The notes under the pieces were generated by a model. That model was not told the origin of the DNA. It saw only the letters and a list, made by a program, of their open reading frames with translations, and searched no databases. DNA of 64,000 nucleotides. It comes from Halopelagius inordinatus. Its GTDB lineage: Archaea; Halobacteriota; Halobacteria; Halobacteriales; Haloferacaceae. The stretch lies in NCBI RefSeq assembly GCF_900113245.1, contig NZ_FOOQ01000002.1, positions 842,881-906,880 on the forward strand. The letters are read 5' to 3'. This document shows, piece by piece, positions 26,133 to 35,551 of the stretch (positions are counted from its first letter, which is position 1; every line of letters begins with the position of its first letter). The translations under genes and the position numbers were made by a program.

Positions 26133-27158
26133 ATGTCGATACAACGGCGGCGGTTCCTCCAAGCGGCGGGCGTCGGAACGGTTCTCGGTCTCAGCGGATG
26201 CACGAGCGACGAGACGGGATCGACGGCGACGCAGGAAGACGAAACGCAAGACAGCGTCGAGAGCGGAGGGCAGCAGTCGGGAGGGTCAGGCGACAGGGAG
26301 TTGACCCTGGCGACGACGACGAGCACGTACGACACCGGACTGCTCGACGAACTGAACGCGGCGTTCGAGGAGTCGTTCGACGCGACGGTCAAGGCGGTGC
26401 CGCAGGGAACCGGGGCGGCCATCGAGACGGCGCGGAACGGCGACGCCGACGTCATTCTCGTCCACGCCCGCGGCGCGGAAGACGAGTTCCTGCGGGACGG
26501 GTTCGGCGTCAACCGTCGCGACGTGATGTTCAACGACTTCGTCATCGTCGGCCCGGAGGACGACCCCGCGGGAATCGGCGGAACGTCGTCGGCGACGGAG
26601 GCGTTCGCCACCATCGCGGAGACGGAGTCGACGTTCGTCTCCCGCGGCGACGACTCGGGGACGAACAAGAAGGAACTGAACATCTGGGCCGAGTCCGGCG
26701 TCGAACCGTCCGGACAGTGGTACCAAGAGGTCGGAAAAGGCATGGGCGACACGCTGGTGCAGGCGAGTCAATCCGGGGCGTACACCCTCGCAGACCGGGG
26801 GACGTATCTCTCGATGCAGAGCGAAATCGACCTCGTGATTCACGTGCAGGGCCCGCTGAAGGACGGCCCGACCATCCTCAAGAACCCCTACGGCGTCATC
26901 CCGGTGAACCCCGCGAAGTACGACGACGTGAACTACCAACTCGCGATGGCGTACGTCGGCTTTATCACCGGTCCGGAGGGGCAGGACCTGATAGACAACT
27001 ACACGGCGAACGGGTCGCAGTTGTTCTTCCCGAACGCTCTCTCCGAGGAGCCGAACTTCGCGCAGTACGTACCCGAAGACTGGGACGGGTCGAACCCCTC
27101 CCGAGAGGACATCACGTTCCAGTCGTGGGTCGACCAGCGCGTTCCCGAGGACTTTTAA
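26133..27158 (+). CDS. tupA: Tungstate ABC transporter, substrate-binding lipoprotein
   Basis: A 341-aa TupA-type protein. A twin-arginine signal ([11 protein letters not shown]) and lipobox (LSGC) target it outside the cell as a lipoprotein; a Gln/Ser/Gly linker follows. The binding domain starts with [16 protein letters not shown] near residue 57 and includes [20 protein letters not shown] near residue 90, the oxyanion-contact regions of TupA. Tungstate is the expected ligand; molybdate cannot be excluded. It is first in an operon with tupB and tupC. Confidence 0.9.
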   Translation: MSIQRRRFLQAAGVGTVLGLSGCTSDETGSTATQEDETQDSVESGGQQSGGSGDRELTLATTTSTYDTGLLDELNAAFEESFDATVKAVPQGTGAAIETARNGDADVILVHARGAEDEFLRDGFGVNRRDVMFNDFVIVGPEDDPAGIGGTSSATEAFATIAETESTFVSRGDDSGTNKKELNIWAESGVEPSGQWYQEVGKGMGDTLVQASQSGAYTLADRGTYLSMQSEIDLVIHVQGPLKDGPTILKNPYGVIPVNPAKYDDVNYQLAMAYVGFITGPEGQDLIDNYTANGSQLFFPNALSEEPNFAQYVPEDWDGSNPSREDITFQSWVDQRVPEDF

Positions 27159-27182
27159 TCCGACGGGAAGGGAGAACTACCC

Positions 27183-27938
27183 ATGTTTCTCGGCGGCACG
27201 TTGGGGGACCTGAACACGCAGTATCTCGTCAGCATCACGCTCGTCTCGTTGTACGTCAGCACCGCCGCAGTCGTCGCCAGCACCGCCGTCAGCCTCCCCG
27301 TCGCCGTCGCCGTCGCGTTCGGCGACTTCCGCGGAAAGTCGCTTCTCACCTCTCTCATCTCGACGGGGATGGGCTTTCCGAGCGTCGTCGTCGGATTGGT
27401 CGTCCTGCTCACCCTCTCGAACTCCGGTCCCCTCGGCGACTTCGACCTGCTCTTTACCCCGCAGGCGATGATGATTTCGCAGACAATCCTCGCGACGCCG
27501 GTGGTCCTCAGCGTGTCGCTGTCGGCCGTCGAGGCCGTCTCCGCGGACCTGCGCGACGCCGCGTTCGTCGCCGGCGGGACGCAGACGGACGTGGGGCTTC
27601 TCGTCTTGCGCGAGGCGCGGTACGGCATCGTCACCGCCGTTCTCGCCGGGTACGGCCGCGCGATAAGCGAAGTCGGGTCGGTGCTCATCGTCGGCGGCAA
27701 CATCGTCTTCTCGGACCAGACGTCCTTCACGCGGACGCTCACGACGGCCATCACCGTCGAGGCCCGTAAGGGGAACGTCGAGACGGGCATCGCACTCGGA
27801 GTCATCCTCCTGACACTCGTTCTCGGCGTGAACGCACTGGGTTCGCGGTTCCGCGACCGGACGCCCGGCAACTCGGCGTCGGGAAGTCGGGGGCGGGGGT
27901 CGCACGGCCCGACCGGAAACGGAGGGAGCGACAGGTGA
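27183..27938 (+). CDS. tupB: Tungstate ABC transporter, permease
   Basis: A 251-aa permease with about five to six membrane helices. The ABC-coupling EAA loop is visible as [20 protein letters not shown] near residue 139, followed by [13 protein letters not shown] typical of TupB/ModB. It follows tupA by 24 bases. The C-terminal 30 residues are Gly/Ser/Arg-rich and polar. Its stop overlaps the tupC GTG by 4 bases. Confidence 0.9.
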   Translation: MFLGGTLGDLNTQYLVSITLVSLYVSTAAVVASTAVSLPVAVAVAFGDFRGKSLLTSLISTGMGFPSVVVGLVVLLTLSNSGPLGDFDLLFTPQAMMISQTILATPVVLSVSLSAVEAVSADLRDAAFVAGGTQTDVGLLVLREARYGIVTAVLAGYGRAISEVGSVLIVGGNIVFSDQTSFTRTLTTAITVEARKGNVETGIALGVILLTLVLGVNALGSRFRDRTPGNSASGSRGRGSHGPTGNGGSDR

Positions 27939-28789
27939 CCGACGCCGACCACGCCCGTAACGGCCGCAAGCAGACGGACCGAAAGGGGAGAGACGGAACG
28001 CAGAGCGCCGAACGCGAGGGGACTCGCCTCGCCGCCGAAGACGTGACTCACGGCTTCGGCGGGGGTCCGATATTCGAGTCGGTCGAGTTGGCGGTCGAAC
28101 CCGGGGAAGTGCTCGCCGTCGTCGGTCCCTCCGGGACGGGAAAGACGACGCTCCTGCGACTGCTGGCGTGCTTCCATCCACCGACGGAGGGCGTCGTCAG
28201 CGCCGACGGAACGGACGTGTGGACGCTCTCTCCGGCCGACCGGTTGGCCGTCCGCCGCCGCGTCGGGATGGTGTTTCAGGTTCGGAGTCTCTTCTCTGCG
28301 ACGGCGGCGACGAACGCCGCCTACGGACTGCGCGTCCGCGAGTCGTGGAGCGACCGCCTCCGCGCCGCGATGCGTCGGATCGTCGGCCGCGACTCGGTGC
28401 CCGAGGCGGCAAAAGACGCCCTCTCGACGGTCGGAATGGCCGACAAAGCCGACCGACACGCCTCGTCGCTCTCGGGCGGGGAGGCCCAACGGGTCGCCAT
28501 CGCCCGCGCACTCGCGCCCGACCCGGACGTACTGCTTCTGGACGAACCGACTTCGAACCTCGACCCGCGGAACACCGCGCTCGTAGAGGAGGCCGTCGAG
28601 GCGGCCAGAGACCGCGGTATCGGCGTCGCAATCGCGACCCACGACATGCAACAGGCCCGACGGGTGTCGGACCGCACCGAAGTTCTCTTGGACGGGTCGA
28701 TAGTCGAGTGCGGTCCGACCGACCGCGTGTTCGAGGACCCCGACGACGAGCGAACGCGGCAGTTCGTCGCGGGCGAACTCGTCTACTGA
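27935..28789 (+). CDS. tupC: Tungstate ABC transporter, ATPase
   Basis: A 284-aa ABC ATPase. Walker A is GPSGTGKTT near residue 64, the Q-loop GMVFQ near residue 112, the signature [15 protein letters not shown] near residue 178 and Walker [13 protein letters not shown] near residue 198. The first 30 residues are a charged extension absent from many homologues. There is no C-terminal TOBE domain, so oxyanion sensing probably lies in the downstream regulator. It overlaps tupB by 4 bases (GTGA). Confidence 0.9.
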   Translation: MTDADHARNGRKQTDRKGRDGTQSAEREGTRLAAEDVTHGFGGGPIFESVELAVEPGEVLAVVGPSGTGKTTLLRLLACFHPPTEGVVSADGTDVWTLSPADRLAVRRRVGMVFQVRSLFSATAATNAAYGLRVRESWSDRLRAAMRRIVGRDSVPEAAKDALSTVGMADKADRHASSLSGGEAQRVAIARALAPDPDVLLLDEPTSNLDPRNTALVEEAVEAARDRGIGVAIATHDMQQARRVSDRTEVLLDGSIVECGPTDRVFEDPDDERTRQFVAGELVY

Positions 28790-28819
28790 TTTTTACCGCC
28801 GGGGGCCGTCGGGGCGCGT

Positions 28820-29548
28820 ATGGTCGACGACTGGTTCGAGGCGTACCTCGACGCCGACGGCGTCAGTTTCGACGACGACGACGCCGCACTCCTGCGGGCC
28901 GTCTCCGAGACGGGGTCTGTCAGCGCTGCCGCCTCGTCGCTCGAACGGTCGCGTCCCCGGTGTCTCTCGCGACTGCAGGAACTCGAAGACGCGTTGGGGT
29001 CGCTCGTCGAACGCCGTCGCGGCGGGTCCGACAGCGGCGGAAGCGAACTCACCCCCGCCGGGCGCGACGTTCTCGCGCGGTTCGACCGCCTCCACGCCGC
29101 CCTCTCCGGCACCGCGGGCGTCCCCGAGACGATGGCACCCGGAACCGTCACCGGCGTCGAGGGAGAACTGTGCGACGTCGAGACGGAGGCGGGCCGGGTC
29201 CGCGCCATCGGCGACGAGGCGGTTCGAGAACCGGGCCGCCCGGTCCAAGTGAGCGTCAGAGCCGACGCCGTGACGCTTCACGCGCCGGACGACGCGCCCG
29301 CGCCCGGGGCGACGAGTGCACGGAACCGACTCGACGGCGCGGTCGAAGCGGTCGAACGCGGCGACGCCGTCGTCCGCGTCGCCGTGGACGTCGGTTTTTC
29401 CGACCCGTTGTGGGCGCTCGTCACCGCCGATAGCGCGGACCGACTCGGACTCGCTCCCGGTGCGGGCGTCGTCGCGTCGTGGAAGGCGACGGCGACGCGG
29501 GCCACGGCCGTCGAGACGGTCACAGAGAGGGACGGAGAGGGAGCGTAA
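28820..29548 (+). CDS. ModE-like regulator with HTH and two TOBE/Mop domains
   Basis: A 242-aa protein. Residues 1-90 form a winged helix-turn-helix of the ModE/LysR type (LLRAVSETGSVSAAASSL then SRLQELEDALGS and ELTPAGRDVL). Two Mop/TOBE modules follow, near residues 105-155 and 168-235 (NRLDGAVEAVERGDAVVRVA). Such proteins bind molybdate or tungstate through the Mop domains and control transport genes. It lies 30 bases after tupC on the same strand, so it probably regulates this operon and perhaps the divergent MOT1 gene. Confidence 0.85.
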   Translation: MVDDWFEAYLDADGVSFDDDDAALLRAVSETGSVSAAASSLERSRPRCLSRLQELEDALGSLVERRRGGSDSGGSELTPAGRDVLARFDRLHAALSGTAGVPETMAPGTVTGVEGELCDVETEAGRVRAIGDEAVREPGRPVQVSVRADAVTLHAPDDAPAPGATSARNRLDGAVEAVERGDAVVRVAVDVGFSDPLWALVTADSADRLGLAPGAGVVASWKATATRATAVETVTERDGEGA

Positions 29549-29797
29549 TCGGGCGGGACGGGCGGGGGCGCGAGTCCGTGCGTCGGCAATCGATAGGGTC
29601 TGCTCTCGGTGCCCGTTCCGGCGACGTCGCGGGTCACGCGTCCGTCTGACACGGATTTAAGGCGAGTCGTTTCCGATATCCTCCCGGGCGCGCACGACGG
29701 CCTCAGTTCCCATCCTCCCGACGCGCGCCCGGCACACCCACCGGCGGCGCACTCCTCCCCCCCATCGCGCCGCCACCGCTCACGTTCGCTCGACGTG
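29549..29797. other. Intergenic region between convergent genes
   Basis: A GC-rich 249-base stretch between the convergent ModE-like and TrkA genes. I see no gene, clear hairpin terminator or repeat in it. Confidence 0.5.
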
Positions 29798-30460
29798 TTA
29801 CGTCTCGCTTCCGAGAAGCACCGCGCGCACGCTGTCTAAGCCGTCCCGTTCCGTGACGAGAGCGAGTTGGTCGCCCGACTCGATTTTCGTCCCCGGGAGC
29901 GGAATCGTCATCGCCTCTCTTTGCCGCCCGTGGGCGTAGATGATGCCGTCCTCGCCGAGATCGATGTCCGATATCTTCCGGCCGACGACGGGCGAGTCCT
30001 CCGGGACGTTCACGGTCGAGAGTCCGAGTTGCTCGGTCAGGTCGCCGATGGCGTTGAAGTTCCCGCCGAGAAGCGCCGTCTTCGCGCCCGCCGCGCCGAG
30101 TCGTTCGGGGTAGACGACTTCGTCTACGTCGTCTGCGTACTGCTCGTATATCTCCTGTCTGTAGTCCTCGCTGATTCGCATCACGGTCCGACAGCCGAAC
30201 TCCGCGCCGATCATGCACGCCGCGAAGTTGACGTTCGGGTCGCCGGTCAGTCCGCCGACGGCGGTGGCGTCTTCGATACCCGCGCGGCGAAGCACAGACT
30301 CGTTGCTCCCGTCTCCCTCGACGACTTCGAATCCCGCATCTCGGGCGCGTTCGGCTTTCGTGTCCAGGTTGTCGACGACGACGACGTCGTGTCCCTCCTC
30401 TTGCAGCACTCGGGCGGCGCGGGCGCCGACGCGGCCGTACCCCACGATAACGAATCTCAT
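29798..30460 (-). CDS. TrkA-family potassium channel/transport regulator
   Basis: A 220-aa cytoplasmic protein with a TrkA-N Rossmann domain (VIVGYGRVGARAARVLQEEG at residues 4-23; acidic end of strand 2 in VVVVDNLD) and a TrkA-C domain from about residue 140. These proteins bind NAD(H) or ATP and gate K+ uptake. No channel subunit lies next to it, so its partner is elsewhere. TTTTATCC about 24-31 bases upstream of the ATG supports a leaderless transcript. Confidence 0.88.
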   Translation of the reverse strand: MRFVIVGYGRVGARAARVLQEEGHDVVVVDNLDTKAERARDAGFEVVEGDGSNESVLRRAGIEDATAVGGLTGDPNVNFAACMIGAEFGCRTVMRISEDYRQEIYEQYADDVDEVVYPERLGAAGAKTALLGGNFNAIGDLTEQLGLSTVNVPEDSPVVGRKISDIDLGEDGIIYAHGRQREAMTIPLPGTKIESGDQLALVTERDGLDSVRAVLLGSET

Positions 30461-30514
30461 GACAGTACCTGACGACCGCCGAGGATAAAAGCTTGAACGG
30501 GCGTCCGCCGTCGG

Positions 30515-31147
30515 TCAGCCCGCGCGGAGTTCCTCGATTCGGTAGTGGATGGAGTCTACGACGGACGAGAGCGTCCGCGTCCCGAACAGACCGACGAGAA
30601 TCGCGCCCACCGTGTCGAACAGCAGGTCCATGATAGTGTCCTCCAGGCCGTACTGGACGAGCACCGCCTCCGCGCCGAAGTAGTCGGCTCCGAGGCGCAC
30701 GAAGAACTCCAACACCTCCCAGAAGACGCCGAACGCGAGGGTGAACGTGACGATGAACACGAACATGAACCGACGGGGGAGGTAGACGGCGTCCGTGTAC
30801 CGGTCTATCGCCCGCGCGGTGGCGTAGCCGACGCCCGCGACGATTGTCGCAGAGAGGGTGTGCGTGACGTGGTCGTACCACCAGACGTGGTCGTACAGGC
30901 CCAACATCCCGACGGCGTGGAGGAAGACGGCGAGCGTTATCCACAGCGTCACTCCCGGCGACGGGCGGACTTCCCAGTCGTGACTCACGAGGGCGGGGAG
31001 GAACGTGACGGCGAGGGCCAACACGCCGTTGACGACGATGCTGACGTTCCGCGCGAGGAGGCCGGCGACGAGGATGCCGACGATGGCAAACTGCATCGCG
31101 TAGACGGCCAGTTGGCGCGGCGCGAACGTCCGTCGCCGACTGTTCAT
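30515..31147 (-). CDS. DUF2238/YjdF-like integral membrane protein
   Basis: A 210-aa protein with about six membrane helices. The segment WYDHVTHTLSATIVAGVGYA near residue 85 and FGVFWEVLEFF near residue 142, followed by DTIMDLLFDTVGAILVGL, match the YjdF/DUF2238 pattern as I know it. Function unknown. It sits between the TrkA gene and a divergent membrane-bound hydrolase gene. Confidence 0.7.
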   Translation of the reverse strand: MNSRRRTFAPRQLAVYAMQFAIVGILVAGLLARNVSIVVNGVLALAVTFLPALVSHDWEVRPSPGVTLWITLAVFLHAVGMLGLYDHVWWYDHVTHTLSATIVAGVGYATARAIDRYTDAVYLPRRFMFVFIVTFTLAFGVFWEVLEFFVRLGADYFGAEAVLVQYGLEDTIMDLLFDTVGAILVGLFGTRTLSSVVDSIHYRIEELRAG

Positions 31148-31247
31148 ACCCTCACTCTACGAGCCGAGCGGGATAAACGGCCGTGATGTAGGAGTGATAA
31201 CACTTGACACGACAACGTTTTTCCCTTCATCCTCCTACGTGGTGGCG

Positions 31248-31871
31248 ATGATGGCAACAACGCACGCCCTTGCGGGGGTTGTGCTCGCCGTCGTGTTCGC
31301 GACGCTGTTTCCGGAAACGGCCGCGGGGACGATACCGATACCGGTCGTAGCCGCGGCGCTCGGGGGTCTGTTCCCCGACTTCGACCTGTACGTCGCACAC
31401 CGAAAGACGCTGCACTTTCCGGTGTACTTCAGCGTGCTCGCGGTGCCCGCACTCGCCGTCGCCGCCGTCGTTCCCACGACGCTCACGCTGTCCGTAGCGC
31501 TGTTTCTCGCCGCCGCGGCGCTTCACTCCGTGATGGACGCCTTCGGCGGCGGGCTAGAGCTGAAACCGTGGCTGGGCACGTCCGACCGCGCCGTCTACAG
31601 CCACTACCACGGCCGGTGGGTCCCGCCGCGACGGTGGATTCGCTACGACGGCGCGCCAGAAGACCTGGCGGCGGCCGTCGTCTTCGCCGCGCCGACGCTG
31701 TACGTCTTCGACGGTCACGTCAGAACGGGCGTCCTCGTCGCTCTCGGCGTCTCCGCCGCCTACGTAGTCCTCCGAAAGCCGATGGTGACGATAGCCCAAC
31801 GCGTCGTCGACGCGCTTCCGGCGGGCGTGTTGGTGTACGTGCCGAACCGGTTCGTCGAAGACTTCCGCTGA
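31248..31871 (+). CDS. YdjM-family membrane-bound metal-dependent hydrolase
   Basis: A 207-aa membrane protein of the DUF457/YdjM family. The starting motif MMATTHALAGVVLAVV, PDFDLYVAHRKTLHFPVYFS near residue 42 and ALHSVMDAFGG near residue 86 give the His/Asp pattern seen in this putative metal-dependent hydrolase group. About five hydrophobic segments are visible. The frame is open from a GTG at 31194, but the family begins at the THA motif, so the ATG pair at 31248/31251 is preferred. Confidence 0.78.
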   Translation: MMATTHALAGVVLAVVFATLFPETAAGTIPIPVVAAALGGLFPDFDLYVAHRKTLHFPVYFSVLAVPALAVAAVVPTTLTLSVALFLAAAALHSVMDAFGGGLELKPWLGTSDRAVYSHYHGRWVPPRRWIRYDGAPEDLAAAVVFAAPTLYVFDGHVRTGVLVALGVSAAYVVLRKPMVTIAQRVVDALPAGVLVYVPNRFVEDFR

Positions 31872-31938
31872 TTCTTTCGATGCGGGCGCTGGCGCGGTAC
31901 CGCGGTCGGTCCGATAGCCCGCGAACGCCCGCCGCGTC

Positions 31939-32301
31939 TCACTCGACGCCGCGCAGTTCCCTCACCGTCGCCGTCAGAACGCCGTCGGGATAGATTCGCG
32001 TCCGCTCTTCGCCCGCAAGCCGTTCGAGTGGGCCGCTTTCGACGCCGTCGCCGACTCTGGCGACTATCGCCCGGCGGACGCGGACGACGACGGTGAGTCC
32101 CGTCTCCGCCAGCCTCTCGCCCGAGTGTTCGAACGGCGGCGGGAGGTCACCGACGTGGCGCGCGACGCGAAACGCCGACGAGAGCGACGGGGCGTCGACG
32201 TACAGTTCGCCGAACGGCCCCGTAGACACCGTCGCCGTCTCTCCGTCGACGGTGAGCGTCAGGTCCGCTTCGACGCGGAGGACGCTCGATGCGTCGGACA
32301 T
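31939..32301 (-). CDS. Conserved haloarchaeal hypothetical protein
   Basis: A 120-aa protein with alternating polar and hydrophobic strands (LTLTVDGETATVSTGPFGEL near residue 14; TVVVRVRRAIVARVGDGV near residue 70), likely a small beta-rich cytoplasmic protein. No signal peptide or Cys residue. It follows the 75-aa gene by 7 bases and is probably co-transcribed with it. I do not recognise a family. Confidence 0.65.
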   Translation of the reverse strand: MSDASSVLRVEADLTLTVDGETATVSTGPFGELYVDAPSLSSAFRVARHVGDLPPPFEHSGERLAETGLTVVVRVRRAIVARVGDGVESGPLERLAGEERTRIYPDGVLTATVRELRGVE

Positions 32302-32308
32302 CCGTCGC

Positions 32309-32536
32309 TCAGTCGTTCGATTCCGAGGTTCGGACTCGAATCGTCCCGTCGAGTCCCCAGCGGGCGTGTTCGGCGTCCTCGCCCGTCTTGCTCGGAACGT
32401 CCACGGTCATCTCCTCGAACTCGTAGGTTATCTCGGCTCCGCGGCCCGTGAGTCGGTCGTACAACCCGACTGCGAGTTCGGGCCACGTCGTCGTCTCGTC
32501 GATGCGGTCTGACGTCGGAACGTCGTCTGCGCTCAT
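32309..32536 (-). CDS. Small conserved haloarchaeal protein
   Basis: A 75-aa acidic protein (TTTWPELAVGLYDRLTGRGA near residue 15, then EITYEFEEMTVDVP). It looks like a one-domain alpha/beta protein. A TATA-like CTTATG lies 27-32 bases before its ATG on the minus strand, so it heads a two-gene leaderless transcript with the 120-aa protein downstream. The 214 bases upstream (32537-32750) hold this promoter and no gene that I can support. Confidence 0.65.
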   Translation of the reverse strand: MSADDVPTSDRIDETTTWPELAVGLYDRLTGRGAEITYEFEEMTVDVPSKTGEDAEHARWGLDGTIRVRTSESND

Positions 32537-32750
32537 ACGGTATCGACCTAGGACAGAGCCAGCATAAGTAATTGGGACGACATATACGAACTAGTTCTCC
32601 CGGCGATTTCTGCGCGACGTGCCCGTCGAATCCTGATAGACACATCAGTCGAGAATACATAGTCGCGCGTCGCAGAGGGAGACGAGACGAAGTGCGAAGG
32701 GGCGAACACGGCGTCCGCGGGGGCGGCGAGAGCGAGAACCGGTCGAGGGG

Positions 32751-34088
32751 CTACCGGCCGTCGGTGCCCTGCGTCTCGCCGTACGCGCCTTCTTTCCGGA
32801 GTTCGCCGGTCTTCCGCAGGACGCTCGGCGTTCGGCAGACGCCGGGCGCGCCCGTCACCTGCGGCACGGTGCAGTTGTTGCAGTTCTCGCACGTCGCTTC
32901 CACCTCCTCTCCTTCGGTTCGGAGGAGTCGCGCGGCGATTCGGGGTTCGGCGTAGAACGGGCGGCCCATCCCCACCATGTCGCACCGGTTCGCAGAGAGG
33001 AGGCGGTCCATCTCCGTCCGCCGCCGGACGCCGCCCTCCGCGAGGACCGGAATCGAGACGGCCTCACGGACGCGAGCGCAGAACGGTTCGTTCCACGCGG
33101 GGTCGAACGACTGACTCCGCGCGTGGAGTCTGTGCGCGAGGGCGACGAGGCGCGGGCGGAGTCGCCCGCCGAACGCCTCTCGGTAGCCCTCGCGGAACTG
33201 CGACCCCGACCACGCGCGTTCGGGGAACTCGCCGCGAATCAGACTCATGTCCCAGAAGACGGAGCCTTCGACGGGGACGACGGCGTCGAATCCCACCTCC
33301 TCAAGTCGCCGGGCGACGCGGACGCCGTCTTCGACGGAGAGACGGGAGCGAACGACCGAAGGCGACGCCGTCTCGGCGGGCACCTTCGTCACGACGGGCA
33401 CGTCCTCGCCCACCCGCTTTCGAATCTCCTCGTAGACGAGTTCGAGAAACCGCATCCGCTCTCGGAGACTCCCGCCGAACTCGTCGTCTCGGGCGTTGTA
33501 GAACGGCGAGAGGAACTGCTGGACGATGCCCATGTTCGCGCCCGCGATGTGGATTCCGTCGTACCCCGCCGCCACCGCGTGTTCGGCGCACCGGCCGAAA
33601 TCCGCCGCCAGTTCGTACGCCTCCGCCGTCGTGAGAACGCGCGCGTCGTACGAGAGAATCCCCGCCGCGTCGAGCAGTTTCAGCGGCATCGGCAACGGCG
33701 AGACGGCGAGTTGCTCGGGTGCGGAACGCTCCTTTCGGTAGGCGGCGTGCCACGTTTCGAGGCTCCGAATCCCCCCGTGGTCGAGTTGCGCGAGTATCTT
33801 GGCGCCGTGGTCGTGCACCGCGTCGGTGAGAGGTCGCAGGCCGCGGACGAACTCCCGGTCCGCGAAACTCGTCATGTTCGGCGCGACGTGCCCCGTCTCC
33901 TCGCGGACGGGACTGGCCCCCTGACAGATGAGGCCGACGCCCGACGCCGCCGCGGGTTCGAGTTCTTCGCGGAGGACGTCCACCGCGTCGGGCCCCTCGC
34001 CGGCGCACTCTAACAGTGGCGCGCGATAGAGGCGGTTCCGAACGTCGAGTCCGGAGATTTCGATCGGGTCTTCGAGGGCGGGAGCCAC
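32751..34088 (-). CDS. Old Yellow Enzyme-family NADH:flavin oxidoreductase
   Basis: A 445-aa FMN-dependent TIM-barrel oxidoreductase. GAKILAQLDHGG near residue 94, AAGYDGIHIAGANMGIVQQF near residue 170 and SVFWDM are family segments. Near residue 390 there is CENCNNC followed by a fourth Cys 11 residues later, the 4Fe-4S motif of the 2,4-dienoyl-CoA reductase subgroup. The C-terminal FAD/NAD domains of that subgroup (about 670 aa) are absent. The start is GTG with GCTTAATCC about 23-31 bases upstream. The substrate is probably an enone, but this is not deducible. Confidence 0.82.
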   Translation of the reverse strand: MAPALEDPIEISGLDVRNRLYRAPLLECAGEGPDAVDVLREELEPAAASGVGLICQGASPVREETGHVAPNMTSFADREFVRGLRPLTDAVHDHGAKILAQLDHGGIRSLETWHAAYRKERSAPEQLAVSPLPMPLKLLDAAGILSYDARVLTTAEAYELAADFGRCAEHAVAAGYDGIHIAGANMGIVQQFLSPFYNARDDEFGGSLRERMRFLELVYEEIRKRVGEDVPVVTKVPAETASPSVVRSRLSVEDGVRVARRLEEVGFDAVVPVEGSVFWDMSLIRGEFPERAWSGSQFREGYREAFGGRLRPRLVALAHRLHARSQSFDPAWNEPFCARVREAVSIPVLAEGGVRRRTEMDRLLSANRCDMVGMGRPFYAEPRIAARLLRTEGEEVEATCENCNNCTVPQVTGAPGVCRTPSVLRKTGELRKEGAYGETQGTDGR

Positions 34089-34222
34089 ACGCGACAGTAC
34101 GCCCAGAGCGGATTAAGCGTCCCGCCCGGAGTGTCGGCGCGGGGGCGCGGCGGTGGCGACGTCGTCACCCGGTGACGCGGACGCCCGCAAACCGTTAATC
34201 TACCTCGAGGCGACGCGTCCGT

Positions 34223-34414
34223 ATGGCCTGTCCTCACCTCGCGTACCACCGGTCGGCTAACGGCGAGGAGTTCGACGAACCGCGAGCGTACTGCACCGTC
34301 GCGGACCGGTTCGTCCAACCGATGCGCGCCGACATCTGCAACGACCGCTACGGTCTGGACCACGCAGACCACTGCGAGATATACCGCGCCCGCAACGGGG
34401 AGGGAGAGTCGTGA
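34223..34414 (+). CDS. Small Cys/His protein coupled to the BKACE gene
   Basis: A 63-aa protein with Cys at positions 3, 24, 39 and 51 and nearby His residues (CPHLAYHR, CNDRYGLDHADHCEIY), so metal binding is likely. The TGA stop overlaps the GTG of the next gene (GTGA), showing translational coupling. GTTAATC lies 23-29 bases before the ATG. I do not recognise a named family. Confidence 0.7.
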   Translation: MACPHLAYHRSANGEEFDEPRAYCTVADRFVQPMRADICNDRYGLDHADHCEIYRARNGEGES

Positions 34415-35253
34415 CCTACGAGTCGTATCTCGCGGGCGACCCCCTCGTCGTCACCGCGGCGTTGACGGGCGGCGTCCACGGGAAGGAGGCGAACCCGAAC
34501 CTGCCGGAGACGCCCGAGGAGATAGGCAAAGCGGCCGCGGCGGCGGAGGCGGCGGGCGCCGCGGTGGTCCACCTCCACGCCCGGCGACCGAACGGCGAAC
34601 GGTCGTTCGACACCGAGCGTTTTCAGGCGATAGACGACGCGGTGCGGCGGTACGCCGACGACGTGATACTCCAACACTCGACGGGCGGCACCGGCGCGCC
34701 CGCCGAGGACCGCCACTTACCGCTTCGGACCGACCCGCCGCCGGAGATGGCCTCTCTCGACATGGGTCCGCTGAACAGATACGATCACCTGACCAGCGAG
34801 AACACGCGAGCGATGGTCGATTCGCTCCACGACGAGATGCGAGAGCGAGGAATCAAGCCCGAACTGGAGGTGTTCAACGACGGCCACCTCAACGAGGTGT
34901 ACGGCTTGCTGGAACGGCGAGAGGTGGCCGACCCGGTGTACGCGACGCTCATCTTCGGCGGCGGAACGCTCACTCGGCCGCGTCCGCGGAACCTGCTGAA
35001 CGCCGTCGACAACCTCCCCGACGGCGCGCAGTTCAACACGCTCGGATTCGGCCCGCACCAGTTGCCGTTCGCGACGATGGGCGTCCTGTTGGGCGGGCAC
35101 GTCCGCGTCGGACTGGAGGACAACGTCTACTACCGCCGGGGCGAACTCGCAGAGAGCAACGCGCAACTGGTCGAACGGACCGTCCGCGTCGCGGAGGAAC
35201 TCGGGCGTGAAGTCGCCACTCCCTCGCAGGTCCGCGACGTACTCGGCCTGTAA
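34411..35253 (+). CDS. BKACE-family beta-keto acid cleavage enzyme (DUF849)
   Basis: A 280-aa TIM-barrel enzyme of the 3-keto-5-aminohexanoate cleavage family. Members condense a beta-keto acid with acetyl-CoA to give acetoacetate and a CoA ester. Metal-binding HLHAR is near residue 52, HSTGG near residue 90, EVFNDGHL near residue 150 and VGLEDNVYY near residue 230. The substrate class cannot be told. It overlaps the upstream Cys/His protein by 4 bases. An alcohol dehydrogenase follows 298 bases later; between them (35254-35551) I see only the dehydrogenase promoter. Confidence 0.88.
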   Translation: MTYESYLAGDPLVVTAALTGGVHGKEANPNLPETPEEIGKAAAAAEAAGAAVVHLHARRPNGERSFDTERFQAIDDAVRRYADDVILQHSTGGTGAPAEDRHLPLRTDPPPEMASLDMGPLNRYDHLTSENTRAMVDSLHDEMRERGIKPELEVFNDGHLNEVYGLLERREVADPVYATLIFGGGTLTRPRPRNLLNAVDNLPDGAQFNTLGFGPHQLPFATMGVLLGGHVRVGLEDNVYYRRGELAESNAQLVERTVRVAEELGREVATPSQVRDVLGL

Positions 35254-35551
35254 CCGGGCGAGAGCATCCCAGAGGCTACTCGGGTCGCTCCCGTACCTGC
35301 CCGGTATGCCGTCAGCGTTCCCGGACGCCGCCCACGTCGCGGCCGTCGGAAGCGACTCGGCGAGGCGGGCGTCGACGCCGTCGGAGTCGCGCCGCGTCGA
35401 AACGCCGTGCGACATGAGTGAACCGACGGGGTCTCGGTGCGACGTGACGAAACGAGAGAGTTCCCTCACCGGCGCCGAGAAGCCTCGAAAGAACGCAATT
35501 CGGCATCTCCGCTCCCACAGAACTATACCCGTCGGCGGGAGAGAGGGTGGT

